DNA of 64,000 bases from Thermococcus profundus (lineage in GTDB: Archaea; Methanobacteriota_B; Thermococci; Thermococcales; Thermococcaceae). The first letter of the stretch is position 1. The number at the start of each line of letters is the position of its first letter. The position numbers and the translations under genes are program-made. The notes under the pieces were generated by a model. That model was not told where the DNA came from. It saw only the letters and a list, made by a program, of their open reading frames with translations, and did not search any database. This document shows positions 7,777 through 16,169 of this stretch, piece by piece. The stretch is taken from contig NZ_CP014862.1 of assembly GCF_002214585.1 (NCBI RefSeq), positions 248,001-312,000 on the forward strand, in the 5' to 3' direction.

Positions 7777-9750
7777 TCAGATACCGAGCTCCTTCCTCTT
7801 CTTCATGATGTGGTCGTACATCTTCTTCGCTGCCTTGTACGGGTCTGGCTCCACTATGAAAGCCGCCCCGACGATGTCGTAGAGGTCGTGGGTGAGTATC
7901 TTGACCACCTTCGGTCCGCCGAGAACCGGTGGAACAACGCCGAGGTGGGTCGTTATGCCGCTGGCGACGAAGTAGGTTCCTATTGAGACCGCCTTCTCGG
8001 TCATAGCTTCGGGGGCGGAGCCGACAACCGGGAGGGCATGAATAGGAACGTTCAGATCTCTGGCAACCATGTCAGCGAGCACGAGAATCCTGGTGCAGTC
8101 AACGCACGAACCCATGTTGAGTGCCGGCGGGATTCCCCACTCCTTGGCGAACTCCCTCAGGCCAGGACCGACGTTCTCCGTGTCAGCGTATTCGGGCAGG
8201 AATATTCCGTACTTCATTGCGGCAGTGGCCCAACAGCCTGTTCCCACGAGGAGGACATCCCTCTTCATGAGCTCATTCGCTATCTTTATGTGGTTGTGGT
8301 CCTGCTTTACCTTCGGGTTGTTGCATCCGACCAGTCCTGCGACGCCCTTTATCTTGCCCTCGATGATAGCGTCCTCGATCGGCTTGAGGGTTCCTCCGAA
8401 GTGCTTGAGTATTGCCTCGACACTGAAGCCGACGTAGCCTTCCATCTTCTCCTTCGGTATCTCAACCCTCTGCTTCGACCTGTTCGGGAAGTTCTCCACC
8501 GCGGTCTTCACTATCTCCTTTGCTATCTCGTCAGCTCTGCGCTCGTCGAACTTGATGTGTATAGCCCCTGGGAAGGTCGCTATCGGGCTCGTATCGATTA
8601 TCTTGGTATGGAAGCACCTGGCAACGTCAACAGTTGCGGGCATTATACACTGGACGTCAACGACCATAGCCTCAACTGCACCGGTAACTATCGCCATCTC
8701 CTGCTGGAGGAAGTTGCCCGCTATGGGAATGCCGTGCCTCATGAGGACCTCGAGACCGGTACAGCACATTCCAACGACGTTTATTCCCTTGGCACCGTAC
8801 TTCTGGGCCAGCTCTATGAGCTCTGGATCCTGGGCCGCTTCAACTATCTTCTCCGACAGAACGGGCTCATGGCCGTGGACGACTATGTTGACGTAGTCCT
8901 CCTTCAGAACCCCGAGGTTGGCCTCGGCCTTTATGACCTGGGGCGTTCCGAAGAGTATGTCCTGGAGTTCAGTGGCTATGAGGGAGCCGCCCCAGGCATC
9001 GCCGAGCGAGGTCTTAAGGCCATGGAGGAGTATGCTAACTGGGTCGTGGTCGGTGCCTATGTGGGTCCTGTGGAGGCTCTCGACTATTTCCCTGTCTATG
9101 CTCCTCGGGAGGATTCCGTTCTCAAACCAGGGCATTCCGGCCTTCTCTCCAGCCTTCTCAAACACCTCGTAGGTCTTGGGGTTGAGGTAGGCCTTCAGGA
9201 AGGCTATAGCTTCCTCGTCCTGCTTTCCAAAGTCGTTTAGGGCTACTTCAGCGACCTCCTTTGCTATCTCCCTTATCGTCCTGCCCTCAGTCTCTATTCC
9301 CAGCCTCTTTGCAACCGCCTTCAGCTTCTCAACGTCCCTCACCTGGTATGGGAGGGTGTTTGAAGCCATGTTGTCGAGCTCAAGGACGGGCTTTCCTTCC
9401 TTCTTGAACTTCTCGGCCATCTCGGCGGCTATGAGAAGGGTTAAAGCCACGTGCCTTCCGTGGTCGCTGTGTGCAGCCGCTCCGGCCGCTATCATCCTGA
9501 GGAGGTTCCTGGCAACGATGGTGTCTGCATCGGCACCGCAGACTCCCCTCTTTGGCTCACCGCCGAAGGGGTTTATCCTGCACGGGCCCATCATACAGTT
9601 CCTACAGCAGATTCCAAGGAGGCCGTAGCCACACTGGGGCTGCTGCTTTTCGAGCCTCTCCCAAACAGTCTCAATGCCCATTTCCTGGGCCCGTTCATAC
9701 ATCTGCTGTGTGGTCGGGTCTATGGAGACCTCCTTATAATTCTTCTTCAT
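7777..9750 (-). CDS. cooS: Anaerobic nickel carbon-monoxide dehydrogenase, catalytic subunit
   Basis: 657-residue CooS that oxidises CO with water to CO2, two protons and two electrons. The B/D-cluster cysteines are at about 40, 48, 49, 52, 57 and 71 (GICCRNCMMGPCRI). Candidate C-cluster ligands are all present: HGHEP (292-295), GMCC (329-330), VQC368, LVGC476, GTGC506, GSCVDC (549-552), plus catalytic-type Lys in TEKA near 586. Translation is coupled to cooF by ATGA. The chain is intact and of normal length, so the enzyme should be functional. The nickel insertion ATPase CooC is encoded divergently. No acetyl-CoA synthase subunit is present, so this is a monofunctional CODH. Confidence 0.95.
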   Translation of the reverse strand: MKKNYKEVSIDPTTQQMYERAQEMGIETVWERLEKQQPQCGYGLLGICCRNCMMGPCRINPFGGEPKRGVCGADADTIVARNLLRMIAAGAAAHSDHGRHVALTLLIAAEMAEKFKKEGKPVLELDNMASNTLPYQVRDVEKLKAVAKRLGIETEGRTIREIAKEVAEVALNDFGKQDEEAIAFLKAYLNPKTYEVFEKAGEKAGMPWFENGILPRSIDREIVESLHRTHIGTDHDPVSILLHGLKTSLGDAWGGSLIATELQDILFGTPQVIKAEANLGVLKEDYVNIVVHGHEPVLSEKIVEAAQDPELIELAQKYGAKGINVVGMCCTGLEVLMRHGIPIAGNFLQQEMAIVTGAVEAMVVDVQCIMPATVDVARCFHTKIIDTSPIATFPGAIHIKFDERRADEIAKEIVKTAVENFPNRSKQRVEIPKEKMEGYVGFSVEAILKHFGGTLKPIEDAIIEGKIKGVAGLVGCNNPKVKQDHNHIKIANELMKRDVLLVGTGCWATAAMKYGIFLPEYADTENVGPGLREFAKEWGIPPALNMGSCVDCTRILVLADMVARDLNVPIHALPVVGSAPEAMTEKAVSIGTYFVASGITTHLGVVPPVLGGPKVVKILTHDLYDIVGAAFIVEPDPYKAAKKMYDHIMKKRKELGI

Positions 9751-10352
9751 TTTGAATCACCTTCGTTTATGCGAATAACAACGGTCTGCATAGACCTGTA
9801 AAGGTCCCAACCGTTGTATTCCTCCTCAACCTCACCTTCCTTCAGCTTGACTATCTGCTCGGCCTTCTCCTTCCTGACCTTCGATACTATCTCGTCTATC
9901 GTTCCAAACTGGAGTGCTCCGGTCTTGCAGGCCTCAACACAGGCCGGCTCCCTCCCCTCGGCCCTTCTGTCCGGGCACATATCGCACTTGAACATCACAC
10001 CGTTGAGGGCGTCGAACTCGGGAATACCAAAGGGACAGACGATGGCACACATCTTGCAGCCTATACACTTGTCCTCTGCCAGCATAACCGCGCCCTGCTC
10101 GTCGTGGTAGAGTGCCCCCGTCGGGCAGACCTCTACACAGGGCGCCCCGTCGCAGTGACGGCAGTTCATAGGGACGTTGTAGGCACCCATCGGGAGAATG
10201 TGTATTCTGGGCAGGGGGAGGGGATCCTCGAAGATGGCGGAGAAGAGGTCCTTGCTCTGTGAGTGCTCCACTGCACACGCTATTTCACAGTGTCGACAGC
10301 CAATGCACTTCGCTGGGTTGATGAAGATGGTAGGCTTTGAATCGGTGGACAT
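9747..10352 (-). CDS. cooF: CooF-like iron-sulfur electron-transfer subunit of CODH
   Basis: 201-residue ferredoxin-like protein that takes electrons from CooS. Four cysteine clusters are visible: CIGCRHCEIAC near residue 17, CRHCDGAPCVEVCP near 63, CIGCKMCAIVCP near 96 and CDMCPDRRAEG...CVEACK near 123. It is the first gene of the minus-strand operon, with a TATA box 30-45 bases upstream, and its TGA overlaps the cooS ATG. It is paralogous to the HydN-like product at 5728. The C-terminal tail after residue 160 has no recognisable motif. Confidence 0.88.
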   Translation of the reverse strand: MSTDSKPTIFINPAKCIGCRHCEIACAVEHSQSKDLFSAIFEDPLPLPRIHILPMGAYNVPMNCRHCDGAPCVEVCPTGALYHDEQGAVMLAEDKCIGCKMCAIVCPFGIPEFDALNGVMFKCDMCPDRRAEGREPACVEACKTGALQFGTIDEIVSKVRKEKAEQIVKLKEGEVEEEYNGWDLYRSMQTVVIRINEGDSK

Positions 10353-10690
10353 GGGAAATCACCGTCTTCTTCTTGGAACATTGTTTTATAAATTCCTTTC
10401 TGTTTTAACATAAAACTTTGATATTTTACAAAGATATGGTTGGTGATTTTGGGAATTTATTACGATATACTCCATCTAAAATTCCAAAAAAGGACCGATA
10501 TAGTCGATTACCCAAAAGTGTGAAACCAATGGTTATACATTCATGTACGTTAAATTTCATTAGTACATTTATCAACATCGTATCCAATATCTGCCCAAGT
10601 ATGTTCCTACAAGACCAATACTGGAGTTCGAAGTTAAAACCTAAAAGCATTTATACGTCCGAATTCCAGTCAATAGAAGGTGTATCAGAT
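10353..10690. promoter_or_regulatory. Divergent AT-rich promoter region between cooF and cooC
   Basis: This 338-base spacer is visibly more AT-rich than its neighbours and holds no credible gene. On the minus strand a box AATTTATAAA (about 10386-10396) sits where the cooF promoter is expected. On the plus strand AAAGCATTTATA (about 10644-10655) precedes cooC. Near 10536-10547 is the palindrome TACAT-TC-ATGTA. The rest of the spacer is unusually long for this compact genome, leaving room for regulator sites upstream of both promoters. An open frame through it (10418-10690) joins cooC but lacks a ribosome site and codon character. Confidence 0.6.
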
Positions 10691-11602
10691 ATGTCAAAGC
10701 CGGTGAATCCCGAGAATGAGGAGAGGAGGAAAAAGCTGTTCAAAGTAGCGGAGGAGCTTCAGAAGAGGGCAAAAAAACAGGCCCCTGAGGAAGGTTTCAG
10801 GGTGGTCATAACCGGAAAAGGCGGCGTTGGAAAAACCACCACAACGGCCCTTCTGGCGAGGCTCCTCGCAAGGGACGGCTACAGAGTGCTGGCGGTCGAC
10901 GAGGATCCCCAGATGAACCTTGCCCACGCCCTTGGGGTTCCCAAGGAGGTCAGGGATAAAATCGTTCCGCTGAACAGAAACCTCGACTACATAGAGGAGA
11001 AAACTGGAGCCAGGCCTGGAACGAACTGGGGTCTGTACTTCTCGTTAACCCCCGATGTGAGGGACGTGGTTGAGAGGTTCGGTGTCATCGGTCCCGACGG
11101 TGTGATGCTCCTCGTGATGGGCAGCGTCGTCCAAGCAGCGGCCGGATGCCTCTGTCCGGAGAACGCTCTTCTAGACGCTGTCGTCAAGTACATCAACCTC
11201 AGGAAGGGCGAGATAATCCTGATGGACACTCAGGCCGGACTGGAGCACTTTGGAAGGGCGCTTGCGAGGGGCTTCAAGCAGGCGGTCGTTCTTACCGAGC
11301 CGACGTACAACTCCGTTCAGGTGGCGGTTGATGCGGCGAAACTTGCCCGGCAGCTTGGAATCCCCTACGTGCACTTGGTAATAAACAAAGTCAAGAAGGA
11401 GAAACATGTGGAAAAGGTGGAGAGGATCTTGGATGAGCTAGGATTCAACGATTTCACGACAAAAACCATAATCCCCTACGATGAACTTGTGGAGGAGTAC
11501 GACCCCGAGGTGGAGGCGATCCTCAAAAACCCCGAGTCCCCGACATACAAGAAGGCCCTTGAGCTGAAAGACATCCTGATCAAGTACTCCGGCTTTCTCT
11601 GA
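10691..11602 (+). CDS. cooC: CODH nickel-insertion ATPase
   Basis: 303-residue MinD/NifH-type P-loop ATPase that helps load nickel into CooS. A deviant Walker A, GKGGVGKTTTTALLA, lies near residue 40, VLAVDEDPQMN follows, and ILMDTQAGLEH is the switch II region. CLCPEN near residue 155 offers a CxC for metal binding at the dimer interface. The start ATG at 10691 follows GAAGGTG; the frame is open from 10418 but that part overlaps the AT-rich promoter. It carries an N-terminal extension of about 35 charged residues before the P-loop, longer than in typical CooC. Divergent to the CODH operon. Confidence 0.88.
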   Translation: MSKPVNPENEERRKKLFKVAEELQKRAKKQAPEEGFRVVITGKGGVGKTTTTALLARLLARDGYRVLAVDEDPQMNLAHALGVPKEVRDKIVPLNRNLDYIEEKTGARPGTNWGLYFSLTPDVRDVVERFGVIGPDGVMLLVMGSVVQAAAGCLCPENALLDAVVKYINLRKGEIILMDTQAGLEHFGRALARGFKQAVVLTEPTYNSVQVAVDAAKLARQLGIPYVHLVINKVKKEKHVEKVERILDELGFNDFTTKTIIPYDELVEEYDPEVEAILKNPESPTYKKALELKDILIKYSGFL

Positions 11603-11621
11603 TGTTGCCATCGTTCACACC

Positions 11622-11645
11622 GGCTTTTAATGTTTCTCCTTTTCT
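11622..11645 (+). terminator. T-rich terminator after cooC
   Basis: The sequence CTTTTAATGTTTCTCCTTTTCTG follows the cooC stop within 45 bases and precedes the convergent flavodiiron gene. It fits an archaeal oligo-T terminator. Assigned by eye. Confidence 0.4.
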
Positions 11646-11714
11646 GAACTGGAGTTGGGACAATTCGAACCCATAGAACGGGTTGAGAAGCTTTAAAATT
11701 TAAAAATTGGGAGC

Positions 11715-12944
11715 TCAGCTCGCCCAAGCTACGAGCTTTCTAACCGCTTCCCTGAGCCTCCTCTCGTCCTCTTCCGTTGGGCGGCCCCTGCTCTCCACGG
11801 TGTCGACGAGGTCGAACTTGCTCCTGCTGATCAGTGTCTCGATCTTCTTTCCAGCGACACCGCCCCAGCCGAAGGCACCGACGATGAGAACGGGCTTTTC
11901 GTAGTTGGCCTTGTCTAGTATCTCGTAGAGGGTGTATCTCACCCTGGGATGTATCTCAGCCTCGTAGGTCGAGGCGCCGATTACCAAAGCCTCGGCACTC
12001 GGAACCTCTCCGAGGATGTCGCTTACAGCCGGGGCCTCCTTGTCAGTGAAGCGATACACAACCGGCTTCTTGCCGAGCTTCTTGAGCTCGTCAAGGACGA
12101 TCTCCATCCTCTTCTCTACGAAGCCGTACATTGAGTCGTAGATGACGAGGACTTTGTCCTTCTCTGGAACACCAGCGCCCACAGCTTCGTAGAACTCGAA
12201 TATCCTCTTTGGGTTCTTGCACCAGGCCAGGCCGTGTCCGGGGAGTATCATCTTGGCTTCCTCAACTATGCCGAGGCCTTTCAGTTTCTTGATGTTCTGG
12301 ACGATGTACTTGTGGTAGTGGCCGATAACGGTGACGATGTACTTCGTTACATGGGGAAGGTACTCCTCTACGACCTTCTCATCGCTGTCGTCTATCGCCT
12401 CAGGGATTCCATAGCCGCCGCCGGCGTCGCAGGAGAATATCAGCCTGTCCTCCACAACGTAGGTTATCATTGTGTCCGGCCAGTGGAGCCACGGAACGGT
12501 TATGAAGCGGAAGGTCTTGCCCCCTATACTGAGCTCTTCGCCGTCCTTGACGACCTTGAAGTTCTTCACGACTTCGTCGCCGTAGAAACCCTGGAGCAGA
12601 TTCCTGGCGAACTGGGTTCCTATTATCTGGGCCCTGTGGCCGTTCTCCTCAAGGAGCTTCGGAAGGGCACCGCTGTGGTCCGGCTCGGTGTGGTGCACGA
12701 TTATGTGGGTTATCTCCTTCGGATCAACGATCTTCCTCAGGGCATCGAGAAATATGTCCGTGTATTCACCTTTGCTTGCATCGAAGAGAACCACTGCACC
12801 GTCCAGCTTCATCAGGTAGGAGTTATAGGTTATCCCCTCGGGTATCTCCCAGGTGGCCTCGAAGTACTTGATCCTGTCATCGTCGACCCTGATGATATAC
12901 AGCTCTGGGTCAGTGCACAGCTGTTCAACCCTAACGGCGACCAT
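11715..12944 (-). CDS. Flavodiiron protein (A-type flavoprotein; O2/NO reductase)
   Basis: 409 residues: an N-terminal metallo-beta-lactamase-like diiron domain and a C-terminal flavodoxin domain. The diiron ligands are complete: HHTEPDHSG (about 86-94), LHWPD, CDAGGGYG and LPGHG. The flavodoxin part starts VLVIYDSMYGF near residue 275 and includes GASTYEAEIHP. Such proteins reduce O2 to water, or NO to N2O, in anaerobes using rubredoxin-type donors. The ATG at 12944 follows GGTGAT; an alternative ATG lies two codons earlier at 12950. A TATA-like CTTTTTATCC lies about 30-40 bases upstream. Convergent to cooC. Confidence 0.9.
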   Translation of the reverse strand: MVAVRVEQLCTDPELYIIRVDDDRIKYFEATWEIPEGITYNSYLMKLDGAVVLFDASKGEYTDIFLDALRKIVDPKEITHIIVHHTEPDHSGALPKLLEENGHRAQIIGTQFARNLLQGFYGDEVVKNFKVVKDGEELSIGGKTFRFITVPWLHWPDTMITYVVEDRLIFSCDAGGGYGIPEAIDDSDEKVVEEYLPHVTKYIVTVIGHYHKYIVQNIKKLKGLGIVEEAKMILPGHGLAWCKNPKRIFEFYEAVGAGVPEKDKVLVIYDSMYGFVEKRMEIVLDELKKLGKKPVVYRFTDKEAPAVSDILGEVPSAEALVIGASTYEAEIHPRVRYTLYEILDKANYEKPVLIVGAFGWGGVAGKKIETLISRSKFDLVDTVESRGRPTEEDERRLREAVRKLVAWAS

Positions 12945-13022
12945 TGACATCACCAATAGCGGTTCGAAAAGGATGGATAAAAAGGTTTTCATCAGAAGAG
13001 GAAGTTCTAAAATGAAACGACA

Positions 13023-13778
13023 TCAAGTCAGATAGAGAACGGCCAGCGTTAGGACGTAGAGCAGCATGACGCTCCTGAAGACGCTCCATCCAAGGGCCTT
13101 GATGTCTTCGATTTTTGCGACGTAGTTCTCTTCTCTGAGGTTCTTCACCAGCCTCACCGTGGGCTCGATGAGGGCTATGATCAGATAAGGATTGTATGCC
13201 AGAACTCCAAATATTGGAAGCCATGCCATTAAAGGATATTTCTTGGGAAACTTCCTAAAGGCCAGTCTAGTCTCGACGTAGGCCGCTCCAATCGCCTCGT
13301 AGTAAGCCAGAAGGAGCCAGAAAGCGAAGACGTCATCGTTGAAAGGCCTTCCTGAAACTGCTGGGGCAAAGAGGGCTGGGACGGCCGGGAGAAGGTTTCC
13401 TAAGGCGTAGGTAACAGGATGCTTCCAGCCCTTGGCTCTGGAGAAAGCGAAGTGAAGGGCGAAGAGAATACCAACCACAGTCAGCGGGACGAAGGGGGGG
13501 TTATCTGTTGACGGTTCAAAAATCCGGCTCCCAAACCAGTAGAATGCGGGAAGGATGTACGCCAGGCCGTTTATTCCCAGGGCCGCTATCATGCCCTTCA
13601 AATTCCAGGCGCGGTAAGAGTCAAAGGCAAAATCGAAGGTGAAGAACGTTACCATGGCGACGATAAGACCAATAAGCCAACCCCGCCAGTCGGCGTGGGC
13701 AAGGATTAGGCCACCTACCATCGATAGGATTATCGTTCCTCCCGCTCCAGGCTCCCTCGGCACCTTGAAGATTCTCAT
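13023..13778 (-). CDS. Multi-pass membrane protein, possibly YwiC-like
   Basis: 251 residues with about seven or eight hydrophobic segments. The N-terminus has VPREPGAGGTIILSM, which resembles the PKEHGAW-type opening of YwiC-like membrane proteins, and the hydrophobic layout is similar to small UbiA-fold proteins; but I see no DxxxD prenyltransferase motifs. GGAGG precedes the ATG by eight bases. It is a single gene between the flavodiiron protein and the unknown gene at 13882. I cannot assign a function. Confidence 0.6.
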   Translation of the reverse strand: MRIFKVPREPGAGGTIILSMVGGLILAHADWRGWLIGLIVAMVTFFTFDFAFDSYRAWNLKGMIAALGINGLAYILPAFYWFGSRIFEPSTDNPPFVPLTVVGILFALHFAFSRAKGWKHPVTYALGNLLPAVPALFAPAVSGRPFNDDVFAFWLLLAYYEAIGAAYVETRLAFRKFPKKYPLMAWLPIFGVLAYNPYLIIALIEPTVRLVKNLREENYVAKIEDIKALGWSVFRSVMLLYVLTLAVLYLT

Positions 13779-13881
13779 CGCAACGCCTCCTTTTATGTTT
13801 TAACCACAGAAGTTAGAGAAGCGAACCTAAAAACCTTTACTGGACAGAGATGGGAACGAGGGAAAAAGAAAAGCCTGGAAT

Positions 13882-14493
13882 TCAAGCGAAGGTAACGCTC
13901 CTGTCCTTGAGGGAGCGGTTGAGCAGGTCGGCGTGTTCCAGCGTAACCTGATACTCCGCGATCTTCTCGAGCTTGACCTCCTCGCCGTCAAGGATTATCT
14001 TGTTGACGTATACCTTGCCCTCGTCGAAGCCGACTGTGTAGACGAAGAGGTCCTTCTTGTCAAGGTATTCGCGGATCTTCTCGTCCTTGAGAGCCTCGCT
14101 GAGTCCTCCTGCCGCGAATATCCTGACGTGGACTACAAAGGCCCCAGGAACGTCCTGCTCGGCAAACTGCCTGAGGGTCTCGACGAACACCTTCTTGGTC
14201 TCCTCTATTGGGGTCTCACCGCCGAACTGGAGAACGGTAACCTGCGGGGCGAACTCCTTGACGCGCTTGGCTACATCTGCCTCCTTACCCTCCTCCGCCA
14301 AGAAGTGGTAGGTCACACCTCCGCTTAGGGTTATGAAAGTGGCTTCGGTCGCGGTGGCTATGCTGGAGCAGATTACGTTCCTGCTTGCAACTACTGCCAC
14401 CTTATTGAGCCCAAGGTCCGCGAGGGCCTTTCCGACCAGCCTTCCTGTGAGTGTCCTAAGATAGATCTCCTCCTCAAAGGTCGTCTTCGCCAT
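13882..14493 (-). CDS. Conserved-type protein of unknown function
   Basis: 203-residue soluble protein, not recognised with confidence. It has mixed alpha/beta character with a central KVAVVASRNVICSSIATATEA segment near residue 29 that recalls the nucleotide or cofactor-binding loop of 2-oxoacid oxidoreductase-type folds, and a GGTPIEETKK-like region GGETPIEETKK near residue 90. The ATG at 14493 has GGAGGTGAT six bases upstream; two in-frame ATGs at 14499 and 14502 overlap that site. Divergent from ferritin, with a shared intergenic region of about 300 bases. The neighbourhood (ferritin, flavodiiron protein) hints at redox or oxygen stress, but that is only context. Confidence 0.6.
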   Translation of the reverse strand: MAKTTFEEEIYLRTLTGRLVGKALADLGLNKVAVVASRNVICSSIATATEATFITLSGGVTYHFLAEEGKEADVAKRVKEFAPQVTVLQFGGETPIEETKKVFVETLRQFAEQDVPGAFVVHVRIFAAGGLSEALKDEKIREYLDKKDLFVYTVGFDEGKVYVNKIILDGEEVKLEKIAEYQVTLEHADLLNRSLKDRSVTFA

Positions 14494-14794
14494 CGGCATC
14501 ACCTCCGCTACCCACTCTTGTGTGTTTGTTCTCGTTATTGTCCAACATCGTTGGTAAATATAACTTTTTTGGTTTCCCTAATGAACTTTTGTTGGCCGAA
14601 CTGTGTCTTTGCTGAACAACTGACAAAAATGGCCTGGAAATCGGCCTGGGAATTGACGAAAATACACCTCAAAAATGGGAAGTTAACATAACGTCAATCA
14701 CTGGAGGTGATATTGGTTTTTCTTCAATACATCACCATGGTTCGATGGATAAACTTATAACGTTCGAAAACAATATACCAATGAGGTGATTGTA
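14494..14794. promoter_or_regulatory. Divergent intergenic region with the ferritin promoter
   Basis: This 301-base spacer separates two divergent genes. AAACTTATAA at 14751-14760 is a TATA candidate for ferritin, placing the start of transcription just before the GAGGTGAT ribosome site. On the minus strand, sequence around 14555-14575 (TAAATATAACTTTTTT on the plus strand) could contain the promoter for the gene at 13882. I see no open frame or structured RNA. Confidence 0.45.
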
Positions 14795-15319
14795 ATGCTG
14801 AGCGAGAGAATGCTCAAAGCTTTGAACGAGCAACTCAACAAGGAGCTGTTTTCTGCATACTTCTACATTGGTATAGCGGCCTACTTTAAGGATATGGGCT
14901 TCGACGGCTTCGCCACTTGGATGGAGGCCCAGGCAGAGGAGGAGCTTGGTCATGCGATGAGGTTCTACGACTACATCTTTGACCGGGGTGGGAAGGTCGA
15001 GCTCGAGAGAATTGAGAAGCCCAAACAGACCTTTGAGAGCCCGCTTAAGGCCTTTGAAGCGGTCTATCTCCACGAGGTTGGAGTTACACAGTCGATCTTC
15101 AAGCTCGTCGAGCTGGCGCAGGAAGAGAAGGACCACGCGACCAACCAGTTCCTCCAGTGGTTCGTTGAGGAGCAGGTTGAGGAGGAGGCCAGCACGAAGG
15201 CGATTGTTGACAAACTCAAAATCATCGGCGACAATCCTCAGGGCCTCTTCATGCTCGACAGGGAGCTCGGAGCCAGGGCACCAAAGCTGAGGGCATTGCT
15301 TACCCAGAGCGGAGAGTGA
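14795..15319 (+). CDS. ftn: Ferritin (iron storage protein)
   Basis: 174-residue non-heme ferritin of the bacterial/archaeal Ftn type. It oxidises Fe(II) and stores it in a 24-mer shell. Ferroxidase ligands are visible: Glu in [10 protein letters not shown] near residue 17, [10 protein letters not shown] near 50 (ExxH), Glu in YLHEVGVTQ near 94 and EEQVEEEA near 127. The ATG follows GAGGTGAT. A TATA box lies about 40 bases upstream. It stores iron that the heme and iron-sulfur enzymes here require, and it protects against Fenton chemistry on oxygen exposure. Full length. Confidence 0.92.
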   Translation: MLSERMLKALNEQLNKELFSAYFYIGIAAYFKDMGFDGFATWMEAQAEEELGHAMRFYDYIFDRGGKVELERIEKPKQTFESPLKAFEAVYLHEVGVTQSIFKLVELAQEEKDHATNQFLQWFVEEQVEEEASTKAIVDKLKIIGDNPQGLFMLDRELGARAPKLRALLTQSGE

Positions 15320-15320
15320 T

Positions 15321-15345
15321 CCCTTTTCTTTTGATTTCAGTTCTT
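15321..15345 (+). terminator. T-rich terminator after ferritin
   Basis: CCTTTTCTTTTGATTTCAG starts two bases after the ferritin stop, an archaeal-type oligo-T terminator. Assigned by eye. Confidence 0.45.
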
Positions 15346-15374
15346 TGGCTGTATTGAAGTTCACGGTGTATCTC

Positions 15375-16169
15375 ATGGAGGTAATCCTGACCGGCGGAAC
15401 CGGCTTCATAGGCGGATTTCTGAGGGTCGAGCTCATCCAAATGGGACATGAGGTAGTGATCCCGACGAGGAGAGACATAGCCATCCCCGGTGTAAAAACT
15501 ATCAGAGTTAATGGAGAGCCTGAAGAATACGGGAGGCTCGTTGAAGAGCTGAATCCAGATGCGGTAATAAACCTCCTCGGCGTTCTCAGAGGTGATTACC
15601 ATAAAACCCATGTGGCCATCCCTAGGGAGATAGCCAGGGCTTGCAACTCATGCAGGTTAATCCATATGAGCGCCCTCGGTGCCGACGAGGACTCGGAAAT
15701 CCCCTACTTCCGAACCAAAGCCCTCGGAGAGGAGGAAGTGAGAAAGGTTAAGAGCTACGCGATAGCTAGACCTTCCCTCGTCCTCGGGCCGGGTCAGAGG
15801 CTCTTCCACGATGCCCTTAAGTGGAGGGTCTTTCCAAATCTAAAAACCCCAGTCCAGCCAATAGACGTGAGGGATTTAGTGAAGATCATCGGGGAAATCC
15901 TCGAGAGGAATGAGAACCTTGAGGTGAACCTCTGCGGCGAAAAGGTGATAGCGCTGGGTGAACTCGTCAGCGAGGTCTTCTCGTCAGCTGGAAGGAGAGT
16001 GCTCATCCTTCCAGTTCCAGAGGGCCTTCTCCACCTCGCTGGGAAGTTCAGTCCAAGCGTTAAGATGGCCCTTAAGCCGAACACCTGCAAGCGAAACGAT
16101 GCGCCTTCCTTTCTCAAACCTATCCCGCTCGAGGAGTCAATACGCTGGACGGCGGAGGGGTTGCGGTGA
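15375..16169 (+). CDS. NAD(P)-binding epimerase/NDUFA9-like short-chain protein
   Basis: 264-residue atypical short-chain dehydrogenase. The nucleotide-binding GGTGFIGG is at residues 6-13, INLLGVLRGD follows near 67 and HMSALGAD near 97, but the YxxxK catalytic pair is replaced by FRTKALGEEEV, as in the NDUFA9/atypical SDR group. Members of this group bind NAD(P)H and may act as quinone or assembly factors. The ATG at 15375 follows GGTGT; a TTG start at 15345 is possible but weaker. Its stop overlaps the methyltransferase start. It lies next to the quinone gene cluster, which makes a quinone-related role conceivable but unproven. Confidence 0.72.
   Translation: MEVILTGGTGFIGGFLRVELIQMGHEVVIPTRRDIAIPGVKTIRVNGEPEEYGRLVEELNPDAVINLLGVLRGDYHKTHVAIPREIARACNSCRLIHMSALGADEDSEIPYFRTKALGEEEVRKVKSYAIARPSLVLGPGQRLFHDALKWRVFPNLKTPVQPIDVRDLVKIIGEILERNENLEVNLCGEKVIALGELVSEVFSSAGRRVLILPVPEGLLHLAGKFSPSVKMALKPNTCKRNDAPSFLKPIPLEESIRWTAEGLR

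Noticed and set aside
8038-9240. 400-codon plus-strand frame antisense to cooS
   Set aside because: A frame shadow of cooS, caused by the GC-rich codon bias; no ribosome site and no recognisable protein.
5251-10352. A hydrogenase within the CODH operon
   Set aside because: All frames in the operon are assigned; none carries the NiFe-site cysteines or a NuoH-type membrane subunit.
10418-10690. Open frame extending cooC upstream by 91 codons
   Set aside because: It runs through the AT-rich promoter region, has no ribosome site and a codon pattern unlike its neighbours; the ATG at 10691 gives a normal CooC.
13023-13778. A second UbiA-type prenyltransferase
   Set aside because: Hydrophobic profile is similar, but neither Asp-rich motif is present.
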